Assembly: GCA_951640165.1 (NCBI GenBank)
Contig: OX621247.1
Coordinates: forward strand, 36,182,001-36,246,000
Length of the DNA: 64,000 nt
Source: Pseudoips prasinana
Lineage: Eukaryota > Arthropoda > Insecta > Lepidoptera > Nolidae
Direction: 5' to 3'
Shown here piece after piece: positions 42,583 through 53,600 of the stretch. The notes under the pieces are model-generated. The model had not been told where the DNA came from. It saw only the letters and a program-made list of their open reading frames with translations, and ran no database searches. The number at the start of each line of letters is the position of its first letter. Position 1 is the stretch's first letter. A program made the position numbers and the translations under genes.

Positions 42583-45414
42583 ATGCAGTTTTCTGATGTA
42601 CCTAGGAACTTCAATGTTGTTCACATTAACGCCCAAAGTATTCCGGCTCATTTCTCAGATATGCTGGCAAATTTTGACTGTAAGGATCTCCACGCTATTC
42701 TTATTTCAGAATCCTGGTTAAAGCCTTGTCTTCAGACTAGTTCGTATTCCCTCCCTGGTTTCAATTTAATTCGGAACGATCGGACGAATGGTGGTGGTGG
42801 CGGAGTTGCAATTTATCTCCGTACTCACATATCCTTTTCTGTGGTTAATATTTCAGCTCAACCACCCCCATCAGGTTCTGGAGAATATCTGTTCATTGAA
42901 ATTAAGCTTCACCATTGTAAAGTCTTACTTGGTGTCTACTACAGTCCCTCGCTACGTGTAAACTTTTCTTCATTTGAAAAACTCTTGGATAACCTCCTAC
43001 CGTCCTACAGTCACGCCGTAGTCATGGGGGATTTCAACACTTGTCTCTTGAAAAACGATCACCGCTCCTCTTCACTTCAATCTCTGCTTCAATCTAATAA
43101 GCTTTTTATACTCCCTTCTGGTGCAACGCATCATTTTCCTAACTCTTCTCCTTCCCTTCTCGATCTTATCTTCGTATCTTCTTTACAACATGTCGCCAAG
43201 CACGGACAAAGTTCAGCCGACGCTTTTTCTCATCATGACTTAATCTATCTATCATACAAAATTCGCCCCCCTAAGGCAAAACCTAAAACTCTACTGCAAC
43301 GCAATTTTGGTGGTATTTTGGTAAACAAACTTCGAGAGGATGCCACCAGCATTGACTGGACACCACTTATTGCAGCCAACTCAATAGATGAAAAGGTAAA
43401 CTATTTCACAACAGTTCTAATAAACCTATATAATGTACATGCTCCTGTTCGAGCCATTAAACTAAAACATATCGCTGCGCCTTGGTTAACCGACAACATA
43501 AAGAAACTATTACACAAAAAAGCCAACGCTAAATTTAAGCTCAACAATGCGCCGTCTGATCATCGACGGAACAAATATTTAGTTATTAGAAATCACTGCA
43601 ATAAGGTGTGTAGAGATGCACAACGCCAGCATATTCACCAATCTGTTCAAAATGGAGATCCAGCTAAAGTCTGGAAATTCCTTAGGTCCATGGGTGTCGG
43701 AAAATCACGGCATGACGCAGCTCCCAGAAATCAAGATCTCAACACGCTAAACCAGCACTTCTCAGCTTCGTCTAGTTTTGATAGGACAGTTAAAAATGGT
43801 ACACTCAACTATCTATCATCTTTTCCGACACCTAACTATCCACAGTTTGTTATATGTCAATTTTCGGATTGTGATGTTAAGAAGAACGTACTATCAGTCA
43901 CGTCCAATGCTATTGGTAGCGACTGCATCAGCCGTAACATGATCCTACCCATCCTTGACGAAATCCTGCCCATAATCACACACATCCTTAATTATTCCGT
44001 CTGTAGCGGTACCTTTCCATCTTCGTGGAAAGAAGCTCAAATTACCCCTTTGCCTAAAATATCCAATCCTGTATCACCATCAGATTACCGTCCAATTTCT
44101 ATACTTCCTTTCCTATCCAAAGTTCTTGAACGTCTTATTCACAGCCAACTAAGTGTCTTCCTTAACAAGAACAATCTCCTCAATCCTTTCCAATCCGGTT
44201 TTCGTCCAGGTCATAGTACTACTACATCTCTGATCAATGTTACGGAAGATATAAGGTCTGGCATGGAAAATGGAAATCTTACAGTGCTTGCATTGTTAGA
44301 TTTTACTAATGCCTTTAACACTGTCGATTTTGATATCCTGCTGGCCATTCTTCGTTCTCTTAACATATCTCCAACGGCAATTGACTGGTTTCGCAGTTAC
44401 CTGTTTGGCCGTCGACAGCGTGTTCGCATAGAAGACACTTTCTCTTCTTGGTGTTGCACCAATGCCGGCGTGCTACAGGGTGGCGTTTTATCTCCGTTAC
44501 TTTTCGCAATATTTATCAATGCTATATCTGATCAATTGACTTCCTCATACCACCTTTACGCAGATGATCTTCAGATTTACTCTCAGGCACCACCTGAAAA
44601 GTTGTCGGAAGCCATTGAAATAATTAACGCAGATTTGTCTCGCATCAGTAAGTGGAGCATGAGATATGGCTTGAAGGTGAATCCAGTGAAGTCTCAAGTC
44701 ATTGTAATCGGCAGCTCTCGAAAGTTTTCAAGAATCGACTGGCGCCAAACTCCACAAGTTACCTTTGATGGGATTATTATACCTTACGCTAAGAAGGTAA
44801 AAAATTTGGGGATTTATATTGATAACACTCTGTCTTGGGGTCCGCAACTTCAAGAACTCAGCAGGAAATTATTCGCATCAGCCAGCTACCTGCGACGCCT
44901 TCGTAACTTTCTTCCTACTGCCACCAAAATTGCTCTTGCCCAGTCTCTTCTTCTCCCCATTCTTGACTATGCCGACACCAGCTATCTTGATCTCACGGAG
45001 GAACAACTAGATAAACTTGAGCGACTTCAAAATTTTTGTATACGATTCATATTTGGTTTACGTAAGTATGATCACGTCTCCGAATTTCGTACTAAGCTCA
45101 AGTGGCTACCTATTCGCTTTCGCCGGAATACTCACATTCTTTGTCTTCTTTACAGGATCCTGTTCAATCCATCAACTCCTTTCTACCTTAAAGAACGTTT
45201 TAAGTTCCTTCACACAACACACTCACGGTCCCTGCGTTCATCAGAAAATCTGCGACTGAAAATACCGTTACATACAACAACTTTTACGGATAAATCGTTT
45301 ACTATCCAAGCTGCCCGTCTATGGAATGCTCTACCTGTACACATTAGATCAGCGCAGTCTCTTTACAGTTTTAGAAATAAGGTGAAAGAGTTTTATCTTA
45401 AACTCAGTAATTAA
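42583..45414 (+). CDS. LINE ORF2: AP-endonuclease and reverse transcriptase
   Basis: 943 residues. Endonuclease about 1-225 (VVHINAQSIPAHFSDM, LISESWLKP, AVVMGDFNTCLL, LLDLIFVSS, FSHHDLIYLSY). RT about 470-740, with WKEAQITPLPKISNP, ALLDFTNAFNTVDFD (catalytic Asp), GVLQGGVLSPLLFAIF and YADD at about 659-662. The C-terminus (LPILDYADTSYLDLTEEQLD, RLQNFCIRFIFGLRKYD, TIQAARLWNALP) is typical of CR1/Jockey-type ORF2. No RNase H. The variant GGVLSP follows the usual PQG position (LQG here). No stop or frameshift; possibly active. Confidence 0.92.
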   Translation: MQFSDVPRNFNVVHINAQSIPAHFSDMLANFDCKDLHAILISESWLKPCLQTSSYSLPGFNLIRNDRTNGGGGGVAIYLRTHISFSVVNISAQPPPSGSGEYLFIEIKLHHCKVLLGVYYSPSLRVNFSSFEKLLDNLLPSYSHAVVMGDFNTCLLKNDHRSSSLQSLLQSNKLFILPSGATHHFPNSSPSLLDLIFVSSLQHVAKHGQSSADAFSHHDLIYLSYKIRPPKAKPKTLLQRNFGGILVNKLREDATSIDWTPLIAANSIDEKVNYFTTVLINLYNVHAPVRAIKLKHIAAPWLTDNIKKLLHKKANAKFKLNNAPSDHRRNKYLVIRNHCNKVCRDAQRQHIHQSVQNGDPAKVWKFLRSMGVGKSRHDAAPRNQDLNTLNQHFSASSSFDRTVKNGTLNYLSSFPTPNYPQFVICQFSDCDVKKNVLSVTSNAIGSDCISRNMILPILDEILPIITHILNYSVCSGTFPSSWKEAQITPLPKISNPVSPSDYRPISILPFLSKVLERLIHSQLSVFLNKNNLLNPFQSGFRPGHSTTTSLINVTEDIRSGMENGNLTVLALLDFTNAFNTVDFDILLAILRSLNISPTAIDWFRSYLFGRRQRVRIEDTFSSWCCTNAGVLQGGVLSPLLFAIFINAISDQLTSSYHLYADDLQIYSQAPPEKLSEAIEIINADLSRISKWSMRYGLKVNPVKSQVIVIGSSRKFSRIDWRQTPQVTFDGIIIPYAKKVKNLGIYIDNTLSWGPQLQELSRKLFASASYLRRLRNFLPTATKIALAQSLLLPILDYADTSYLDLTEEQLDKLERLQNFCIRFIFGLRKYDHVSEFRTKLKWLPIRFRRNTHILCLLYRILFNPSTPFYLKERFKFLHTTHSRSLRSSENLRLKIPLHTTTFTDKSFTIQAARLWNALPVHIRSAQSLYSFRNKVKEFYLKLSN

Positions 45415-45757
45415 TAATATAATTGCTGCATTTAGTTCGTTTCTATATTTCTATATATATTTATAAATATGTAAATTTGTTTATGTATTAATATTATCTA
45501 CTCATATATACTTTGTGTATGTGTATTTAGTTTATACGTATTCATATGCAATTTTGTAGGTTATCTTATTTCCTTTCTGTTCTGTACACTATCTTATACC
45601 CCTTTAATATCCAAATAAATTTTGGTTCATCCAACTGAATGGTTGCCTGGAAGAGATCGCTTTTAGCGATAAGGCCGCCTATTGCATGAACATTACTATT
45701 ATTTATTTTAATGATGTATTCTATATGACGAAATAAAGTGTACTTATTATTATTATT

Positions 45758-46244
45758 ATGTTGGGTCGGAATTGACTCGTTCTACCATGTCCTCAGCGAC
45801 TTTCATGCGATTGAGTTTTTGGAGAAAATTCATACCCAAATGATTAGTTAAAATGGTACGAATCGACTCGTGAGATACAGAAAGTTCGGCGGCTATCTCT
45901 CTCAGAGTTGAATGAGGATTTTCAGTCACTATTTCCTTCACTTTTGCGATGTTAACTTCAGTTGCAGACGATGATGGCCTACCAGAGCGAGGCAAATCTT
46001 TCATCACATTTCGACCGCTTTTGAACGCTTTGAACCATTCATAAGCACGAGTTTTTGATAAAGTCAATTCACCGTAAGCCTTCTGTAACATTTTCAGTGA
46101 CTCCGAATACGAAATTCCATTAGAGATACAAAATTTAAGACAAACTCTTTGTTCGATATTTTTGTCCGTTATGAAATTCGCAATACACACTACATATGAT
46201 ATTACTAAAACCAGCACTGTATTTAATATAAATAACAGATGCAA
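45758..46244 (-). pseudogene. mariner transposase, N-terminal half
   Basis: Helix-turn-helix region (EQRVCLKFCISNGISYSESL, KTRAYEWFKAFKSGR, HSTLREIAAELSVSHESIRT) up to NSDPT, where the LINE interrupts it. The expected start codon has become ACG (ITDKNIEQ), and about 12 residues are deleted after LGMN. Inactive even without the LINE. Confidence 0.85.
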
Positions 46245-46652
46245 CTCAAACTCCGCGCCAAAATGGAAAACAGTTGTGCCAATCTAACAACAACAAAAAC
46301 GCAAAAATTTGAATTTGGAACCATAAACAAATCATCCATTCCCGATACTTTTTTGACTGCATTGTTCTTTTTCTATTTTTGTGTAAAAATCTTAATGCGG
46401 TTCACCAAATACATCTACTTACAAAGTTTCAACAGTACAGCTCTTATAGTTTCGGAAAAAAGTGGCTGTGACATGCGGACGGACAAACAGACAGACAGAC
46501 AGATAGACATGACGAATCTATAAGGATTCCGTCTTTTGCCATTTGGCTACGGAACCCTAAAAAAAGTAAGTAATTACATTACAGTATTTTAGCGCCATTG
46601 ATCTTGAGAGTGCCGAGGACGGTAATCATCAAGACACACGTGTATTATAAAA

Positions 46653-47665
46653 CTTTTTTTTTTTATTAGGTATTCCAAAAAGCTTACACTATGCATACAG
46701 ATTACATTGCCACGGTAAAAAGATCTTGTGCATCTTCACTTACAGGAAATCACAGCATGCGAAAAGTAGGTATACAGTAAAGAAGTTAAGTTAATTTTCA
46801 AACTAAAATTAAAATGACTTAAAATGTAAGGAAACAAATTCAAACTAATATTATAAAATTACAAACAATAAATTAAATTAGTGCACAGAATATAAAAAAT
46901 TTTATAAATACAAATAAAGTAGTGCAATGTTCCAATAGTCTTAACTTAGGTGAGCTCTTAGGAGGCTTTTAAACTTGCTAAGTGAATTATTGAAAATTTT
47001 CTGAGGTGGATATTTCATTATATTCGTCAGATATTCTGACAATAGGAGAGTGTTTGCCTAGATTGGTTCGACACCGGGGGGCTCTTAGTAAAGAGCAAGG
47101 ATGACGCGGAATGGCGGCTGGGAACATTAATACAGATTCTCTGCATTACATCTGGACAGTCTATCCCATTGTTAAGCAGCTTGTATAAGAATATCATAGC
47201 TGCCATTAACCGACGAGATTGGAGAGAGGTGATATTGAAATGGTTAAGCCGTTCTTCATAAGACCGTGTAGTTCTTGCTACGTTAGCCCGAAACGCTAGG
47301 TGGTGCACTAGTTTCTTTTGAACTCGCTCGATTCTCGCAACATGGATCAGATACGAAGGATTCCATACCGTGCTACAGTACTCGAGTTTACTCCTAACGT
47401 AACCGGAGTATAATAGCAATGTTGTATGTGGGTTTTTGAATTCTTTAGAAGAGCGCAGTACGAATCCGAGTGACATATATGCGGCACTGATCATTGAGTC
47501 AAATTGGTTGGTAAAGCGCAAGGCGCTATCTATTTGCACGTTTTCTGGTGAATTTGATATGTTGACACTTATCATGATTTAAAAACATTTTGTCATCCTT
47601 GCACCACTGATTTAATGTATCTATATCGGCCTGCAAAAGTTGCATATCATTATCACACTACACTT
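46653..47665 (-). mobile_element. 5'-truncated LINE, minus strand (E-F unit)
   Basis: Paralogous to the fragment at 31848-33466 and in the same unit position, with the same T run on the left. The ORF2 remnant is at 47575-47027 (ALRFTNQFDSMISAAYMSLG; YSGYVRSKLEYCSTVWNPSY). It lacks the nested LINE, and a deletion fused its N-terminal part. Confidence 0.8.
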
Positions 47666-48180
47666 CAATACACTTTTGAAGAAAATAATTAATAAATAAC
47701 CATAATTTCAACAGTGAAAACGGGTTGTGATTTTTTTTTGGCAATGGCGGGGAAATTAATCTTTTTTTTTATGCGCGCGCATCTAACAATGGCGATCGGT
47801 CATAGACCAAAAGAATGAGGTTTCTTTTTTTGACTTTTCGCATACCGTTTTAGCCACGTACAAAATAGGGAATTCAAGGTTTCTTTATTACAGAGAAAAG
47901 TTTTATTTATGACAAACGTGCAAGTTGAAATTAACTATTTAAATAATACGATATTGCATGAAATGAGCAAGCAATAGGTATGTACATTAATTTATTTTAC
48001 TATTGAAAACGGAATTTTTTTTTATCATAACTTTTTTAAGAACAAAAATAATGTCTTATGTGTTATTAGAAGTTGGACGCAGGGCCATGCATTTCTACAC
48101 TACATTTAGAAGTTCGTCACACATTACAAATTGGCAGCCTTTCTTTGTTTCCGTGTTCATAAGTTTAATTAGCAGCATCT

Positions 48181-48284
48181 ATATAATAATAAGAATAAGA
48201 ATAATTTATTTCCCACAAAAAAGTGCACAATTTACACATAAATTACAGCATTTAAATGGTGACAAAAAATAGAATTGAACTGGC
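48181..48284 (-). repeat. ~104-bp insertion present only before copy F
   Basis: Between AGCAGCATCT and GGCTATGTATTTCG, contiguous at the corresponding place before copy G (56617-56630). It starts with an (ATA/AAG)n-like stretch, so it is probably the 3' end of a retroposon in minus orientation. Confidence 0.55.
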
Positions 48285-48350
48285 TATGTATTTCGATGTT
48301 GTCAATTGTGATATTCATTAATACAAAGAATCTGCAAGCACAGTTTATAT

Positions 48351-49086
48351 ATTTCAGTTTTATGTCAAAAAATCACAATCACCACTCGTGCCTATACACC
48401 AAACATTTACGCTATTAATTTAGTACCTACTGCGTATAATGAACCAAAATAATTTGTTGTGCACATAGATTTATAAGTGATTCAAATTCCGCGTCTCTTT
48501 TTATTTTTTTTTTCTTTCATCTGACATATGACAGTCAGAATCCAAGAGTATGTAAGGATGACAGACAACTCGCCTCGATTGATAACATAGATTAAATAAT
48601 TAATGTATATTGTGCAATAGTCGAGTTAGTCTTAATTAGTTTGTTTTTGGTGTGTCCAAATAAATGAAAAACGTGTGACAAGAATGTCGACATAATCACA
48701 AAATTAAATTTATCTTCATTTTATATACTGTGTATGTTACGTATTACAAATTAGTGTTTGTAGTTTGTAGTTATTAATATTTTTTTATTTTATAAGTCTC
48801 GATAATCCACATATTATAGTATTTAAATTAGTTGTAAGCAAGATTACTAGTGTTCAGATACTTTTTAAATTGAAATGCGAGCTGTACTGATACATGAATT
48901 GTTATTATTTACCTGGTCCCATCAGAAAACCAGCGCTGCATCAGTAATGTCGCAGCTAGTGCTGAGATGGGACCAATTCGGACTCGCACACATAGCCGTT
49001 AAAAACTTCTTTATGTGTACCTATATATTATTATTATCTGTGCTTGTTTACGGAATAAATATATTTTCTTTCTTTCTTTCTTTCAA
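48351..49086 (+). repeat. ~735-bp insertion with (TTTC)n tail, shared by F and G
   Basis: Absent before copies C-E, where GCACAGTTTATGACG-type sequence runs straight into AAAATGACAGCAAGTTG. Contains CCATCAGAAAACCAGCGCTG and GGGACCAATTCGGACTCGCA and ends with repeated TTTC. Likely a truncated retroposon that inserted before the F/G upstream regions duplicated. Confidence 0.6.
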
Positions 49087-49397
49087 AATGACAGCAAGTT
49101 GTAAAAAGATTAAATGTTGGCGTCACACATAAATGAACACATAATCTAAAGGTATTCAATTATATTAATGGCCGGTATATATATTGTTTGGGGCAAGTAT
49201 TTAACAGAAATACATTGCCCGTTAATTAGAATAACTACAAACATGTCGCAAGTAGTTATGCTGCTGAGCCGGCAATGTCCTTCTGCCGGCAATGGTCATA
49301 ATGTGACTACGTCTAGATCATGTACTTAAAACTTACCTTTGTTGCTAAACATTGAGTTTGTATATCCTTTTGAATACACGCACTTTCGAATACAATT

Positions 49398-49435
49398 AAG
49401 CACAGTTAATATGAACCACAATATTAACTGTGCTT
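49398..49435. repeat. Perfect 15-bp hairpin
   Basis: AAGCACAGTTAATAT (49398-49412) and ATATTAACTGTGCTT (49421-49435) with an 8-base loop. The right arm is ancestral (compare ATATTAACTGTGCTT before copy E); the left arm is new. The same hairpin is at 57753-57790. Confidence 0.75.
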
Positions 49436-49606
49436 TTTAACATTGAATATATAGAACATAATGAAAATGATCTCATTTTCTGGACATCTCACTGAAATAT
49501 GTTAAAAACACACTTTTGGACAGTGATACTACGTCTTTCGTTTCCCTACTTGATAAAATTTTCCTAAACTTTTGGATATTAATTTCCGTGACTTGTCCAT
49601 TTTATT

Positions 49607-49767
49607 GAAGTTATACTTCTTTTGGCGCGATGGAGAAAAATGATGAGAGTGATTTTTTACGATGCGCGCGCACACCGACACCAAAAAATTTAACAGCATG
49701 AAGTTAGTTCTAGGTGGTATGAAAATTGATAACTATGTTCAAGTTGTATGTTAAGAAGTATAACTTC
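49607..49767. mobile_element. 161-bp MITE
   Basis: Terminal inverted repeats GAAGTTATACTTCTT and AAGAAGTATAACTTC. The inside contains GGCGCGATGGAGAAAAATGA and GATGCGCGCGCACACCGACA. I recognise this as a common short lepidopteran MITE. Missing before copies D and E, shared with copy G (57962-58122). Confidence 0.8.
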
Positions 49768-50160
49768 TAACGCGTGTACATAAGTACACACAAGTTTTTT
49801 TTTTTAATATATTATAAAACTTTTCAAATATTTAAATATGAAATGCCAAAGTTTTAGATTTCAACCTATTTTTATAATGAGCCAGTATATTTTTATTTCA
49901 AACTTAATGGAACACATTAAGCCTCTGTTTTCAATTTATATTCAAATAAAAATAAAAAAACAGTACATTAATAAAAAATTATGCTATAATGACATTTCAT
50001 ATAATATTTCTGCACTGTTTTGATCTTAAGGAGAAAATGTGTTCTTTGTGATCGGTTTTATAGTTAATACAATTACTACGTAATACGATAACAAATAATA
50101 TTGTATTATAATGCAAATAAATGACTTGGAAAAGAAAGCACACACAAGTATTTCGATATA

Positions 50161-51448
50161 ATAGGTCTTTACCTATGAAATTGCCGTTTTGTATGAAAAA
50201 ATTTAAACGAATTTTTTTCATGAATTTTTTTATTTGTATTAATCGAAGTAATCACCCATGCAATCAATGCATCTTTGCCATCGCAGTGGCAGTTTATTGA
50301 TGCCCTTCTTAAAGAAATCAGCTGGACGGGAGGCAACAAATTCTTCAAAGGCATTTTGTACTGCCTCTCGGGTATTGAATTTTTTTTCCGCCAAGAAGTT
50401 ATCCAAATTCTGGAAAAAGTAGTAGTCTGTAGGCGCAAGGTCTGGTGAGTAGGGCGGATGACGGAGAGCTTCCAACCCCAGTTCTTGCAACTTGGAGACC
50501 GTCTGCTGTGCAGTATGAGGTCGCGCGTTGTCGTGCAGGAGCAGCGGAGACGAGCGATTGACCAATGCTGGTTGGAGATGCGCCAGCTTCTCCATCATTG
50601 TGCTCAGTTCTTCACAGTACACATCTGCAGTAATGCTCACCCCGTTTGGTAAGAAGCTGTGATGAATCACACCGGCGCTAGACCACCAAACAGTGACCAT
50701 CACTTTTCTAGGGGTAAGTTTTCGTTTAGGGCATTGTTTAGGTGCTGAACCAGGATCCAACCAACTTGCTGAGCGCTTGCGGTTATCAAACAGAATCCAT
50801 TTTTCATCGCAGGTAACAATGCGTTTCAAAATTCCTTCATTTGTGTGTCTGTTGAGCAGTGCAAGGCACGTCTCGACGCGTACTTCGCGCTGGCGATCAT
50901 TGAGTTCGTGGGGCACCCATTTGTCAAGCTTTTTTACCTTGCCAATTTGACGCAAATGGACCAATATTGTTTTGACGCTAACGTCGAAAGCTGCTGCTAA
51001 TTCAGCCGTAGATTGTGTATCATCAGCTTCCACAACCGCCTTTAATTCGTCATTGTCGACCAAAGTCTTCGGACGACCGCGAGGTTCATTTTTCAGGTCG
51101 AAATTTCCAGAACGGAAACGAGCAAACCAATAACAGGTGGTGCGTTGGTTTGTAGTGTTAGCTCCGTAAACGTCGTTGATGTTGCGTGCCGCTTGTGCCG
51201 CGTTGCTGCCACGACGGTACTCATATTCCATAATTACTCGAATTTTTAACGTATCCATGATGACGAAAAAGATTGAAATGCGATGAAAATGTAACACTAA
51301 TCAATAAAGAAATGACTACTTTTGGAAAAAAGAATCCATGTTTTTAAAATAAAATTAATTTGAAATTAGAATTCTTAGCCAAACAAAAATTATTTTGATT
51401 TGAAATGGCCAGTACTGCAGAACGGCAATTTCATAGGTAAAGACCTAA
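50161..51448 (-). mobile_element. Complete 1288-bp mariner (cecropia/Hsmar1-like)
   Basis: Flanked by TA (50159-50160, 51449-51450). Terminal inverted repeats of about 30 bases are nearly perfect: TAGGTCTTTACCTATGAAAT followed by TGCCGTT at the left, and its reverse complement at the right. The uninterrupted target CGATATATTTACTTCAGG is visible before copy G at 58501. It inserted after the F and G upstream regions separated. Confidence 0.95.
50239..51258 (-). CDS. mariner transposase, intact
   Basis: 339 residues from the ATG at 51258 (MDTLKIRVIMEYEYRRG); an in-frame upstream ATG at 51297 is less likely because family members start at about this point. Two helix-turn-helix motifs lie in residues 1-110, with GRPK at 61-64 between them. 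WVPHEL is at 114-119. The catalytic triad is Asp151 (TCDEKW), Asp243 (LHDNARPH) and Asp278 (PDLAPTD), with exactly 34 residues between the last two, the D,D34D signature of mariners. YSPDLAP is intact. It cuts and pastes the element at TA sites in nuclear DNA. The WWSSAGVIHHSF and INKLPLRWQRCIDCMGDYFD segments place it near Hsmar1/SETMAR-type cecropia mariners. No stop or frameshift, so it may still be active. Confidence 0.93.
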   Translation of the reverse strand: MDTLKIRVIMEYEYRRGSNAAQAARNINDVYGANTTNQRTTCYWFARFRSGNFDLKNEPRGRPKTLVDNDELKAVVEADDTQSTAELAAAFDVSVKTILVHLRQIGKVKKLDKWVPHELNDRQREVRVETCLALLNRHTNEGILKRIVTCDEKWILFDNRKRSASWLDPGSAPKQCPKRKLTPRKVMVTVWWSSAGVIHHSFLPNGVSITADVYCEELSTMMEKLAHLQPALVNRSSPLLLHDNARPHTAQQTVSKLQELGLEALRHPPYSPDLAPTDYYFFQNLDNFLAEKKFNTREAVQNAFEEFVASRPADFFKKGINKLPLRWQRCIDCMGDYFD

Positions 51449-51623
51449 TATTTACTTCAGGAACATCAGAGCAAAAAAGTATGCAGTCCGATAAATTTTG
51501 CTTAAAGTAGTTGTAGCGGAAACTCTTTATTTAAATCTTGCATCATAAAAATGGACAGAATGCGGAAGGATGTATCTTGTATCAATAAAGAAGTAGGATA
51601 CAACTGAGAGTCATCCACAACAA

Positions 51624-51748
51624 GTGGTTCGGCGAGTAGCCGGTCGGCGCGCACCCCTCGCGCCGAGGCGGGCGCAAGGACGCGCGTGCGCTTACTGCAA
51701 CGCATCTCACTTGTATATAACGCGCCGCAGCTCTGCAGCAGTATCAGT
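51624..51748 (+). promoter_or_regulatory. Intact core promoter of copy F
   Basis: GC-rich block with the GAGTAGCCGGTCGG variant shared with copies E and G, TATATAA at 51714-51720, TCAGT at 51744-51748, spacing 32. It lies about 265 bases downstream of the intact mariner. Confidence 0.85.
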
Positions 51749-51774
51749 CACCTACCACTCACTACCCTACCAAC

Positions 51775-52767
51775 ATGAGAGCTTTTGTGAGTACTCCTAT
51801 TCATACAAGTTTGTTATTGTGAAGTTTTAGTGCAAAAGTTCGGTCAAGTACATCGACCCGTTGCGTTACCTACAAAAGTTTACAGAACTACAGCCACGGC
51901 GACCAGTCTCAATGGAGACTAGTCATCTGCGCAGGGCATATAGTGCAGATGTGTGTGCGCAAACACTGGGGCACTTTCTATCCATCACTCTCATGAACCG
52001 ATGGGCTAGCGACACGACCAGAAATGGGTTAGGTACGGGACTGACGGATTTACGTGCTCTCCGAAGCACGAGGGTTTAAGTCACGACCAATAATAATATA
52101 TTGGCGGGCTTAACCTGGCCGTCTTATTGGCCGTAACCTGAATATTTATTTCAAATATATTATTGGACAACAGTAACATAGCCAACTCTTTGGTTGCTGC
52201 TGGCTATACCAACGAATACCATGATTTTACGCACTTGTAAAATGTATTCAGAACAGATTTCTTATCATTTGGTTAGAACATTACAATAATATCATTTTTG
52301 TTTGCAAACAGATTGTCCTCTGCGCCTTAGTGGCGACGGTCGCCGGTGCGCCCAGTGAAGCCGCCCGCGAGAAGCGCAGCGGCTGGAGCGGTGGCTGGAA
52401 CAGCGGCCTCAGCAGCGGCCTCGGCGGCGGCTGGTCCGCGCCCGCCGCGCGAGTAGTCTCCACACAGAAGGTGGTGAACGTGCAGCGCGAGATCTCCGTG
52501 CCGCAAGTTATCAACGTCAGGAAAGTGGTCTCCGTCCCGCAAGTCGTCACCGTCAATAGATTAGTATCTACTGGCTACTCTGGTGGTGTCGGTGGCTACT
52601 CCGGTGGATACTCCGGTGGTATCTCCAGCGGTGGTTACTCAAGCGGCGGTCACGGTGGTGGTTACTCCAGCGGCGGTTACGGCGGTGGTTACTCCAGCGG
52701 TGGTCACGGCAGTGGTTACTCCAGCGGTGGTCACGGCAGTGGTTACTCCAGCGGTGGATGGTGGTGA
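51775..52767 (+). CDS. Secreted Gly/Tyr-rich structural protein, copy F
   Basis: Exons 51775-51786 and 52312-52767, intron 525 bases; 155 residues. The tail carries one more HGSGYSSGG unit than copies C and D (27-base tandem duplication). Exon 2 has the same synonymous markers as copy D, and its 3' flank is nearly identical to that of D, whereas its upstream region is that of copy G. The gene is therefore a mosaic. All expression signals are intact. Confidence 0.88.
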
Positions 52768-52853
52768 TCGCGCTGAACACTCCGGTCGATAGAATTACAC
52801 ACAGCTGTTGCATACAGTTGTGTGTAATTCAATCGTTATATGTTTGATTATTT

Positions 52854-52859
52854 AATAAA
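52854..52859 (+). terminator. Poly(A) signal of copy F
   Basis: AATAAA 87 bases after the stop; identical context to copy D. Confidence 0.8.
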
Positions 52860-52979
52860 GGTTTATTTATATACAAAACACAGTTTTTTACAAATATTTT
52901 CCTTGATACAACACAAAATTACATTGATGTGATTGATTTATTTATCTCTTGCTCACTTCCGACTGATCAGCATGGGACG

Positions 52980-53600
52980 GTCCATAAAATTTAATTACCT
53001 TTATAATATATAAAATACAAATAATGAGCCTATTTTAAAATTATTAAAACTCAATAATGATTGTGTAATATCATTACTTTGATACAATAGTATTATTGAC
53101 AATAAAACATGTTTATATAATATCTTTATAACGTGTAACTTGATATTTACTACGGACGGAACAATGGTCTTCCATCCTAATTACAATATTAATCGAGTAA
53201 AGCTCTTAGTGCTCTTGAAACAAGAACTTACTGACTATTGTAAAAAGGTATGCAACTTGGCACTTGTTACTCAAAACTGTTACTTATAATATGACACATC
53301 CAAGTCGGCAAACAATAGTACGGCCCACCTGATGGTGAGAGGTTGCCGTAGTCCGACACGTTCGCGACACACATGACACGTTGCCGACCCTTCCCCTCCC
53401 CAGTGGCCTCTGGCGACCTTACTCACAACCAGGACCATAGTAACACGCTAATGCTAATCCCTTCAGTGTATTGTGTAAAGAAAGGTATTCTGCATTGGAC
53501 TTAAATATGTAAGTCTACCCTTTATCGCCACGCAGAGGTGTCATGTGGGGTAGCCGTGTTAGGTATATTCCAGCTTATTAACACCAACCCAACACGAGTC
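52980..53600. other. Conserved 3' segment of the repeat unit (F unit)
   Basis: Non-coding, nearly identical to the D unit (29691-30295) but without the LINE, so it also gives the empty site for that LINE and for both Helitrons of the C unit. Confidence 0.65.

Larger units (their letters stand above)
40788..45757 (+). mobile_element. Full-length LINE with intact ORFs, innermost layer
   Basis: 4970 bases flanked by the 7-base target duplication ATGTTGG (40781-40787 and 45758-45764) and ending in a (TTA)n tail. It contains a 5' UTR of about 190 bases, ORF1, an 887-base spacer, ORF2 and a 3' UTR with AATAAA near 45731. Different family from the LINE at 24943 (another ORF1 type and tail). Confidence 0.9.
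40096..46362 (-). mobile_element. mariner element interrupted by a LINE, middle layer
   Basis: Terminal sequences CTACTCTGTCAAGAAAGTAC at the left and CGATACTTTTTTGACTG at the right match those of the mariner at 18443. Without the LINE and one copy of its target duplication it is about 1.29 kb, the normal mariner size. The left TA is intact; the right one appears mutated to CA. Confidence 0.85.
39691..46560. mobile_element. GGGTTCCG-type DNA element, outer layer of a triple nest
   Basis: The left part starts with CCGGCCATGTGCGAGTCGGA and GGATTCCGTAGC and runs to CCCCCCAAAATTA at 40095. The right part resumes at 46363 with TTGTTCTTTTTC and ends with GGCTACGGAACCCT. The copy at 54316-54986 shows the uninterrupted CCCCCCAAAATTATTGTTTA. 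The mariner at 40096-46362 fills the gap. Confidence 0.75.
47666..50160. other. Upstream region of copy F
   Basis: Non-coding unit sequence closely matching 56140-58505 before copy G, including shared insertions listed separately. The conserved upstream block is split here by a 735-base insertion. Confidence 0.6.
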
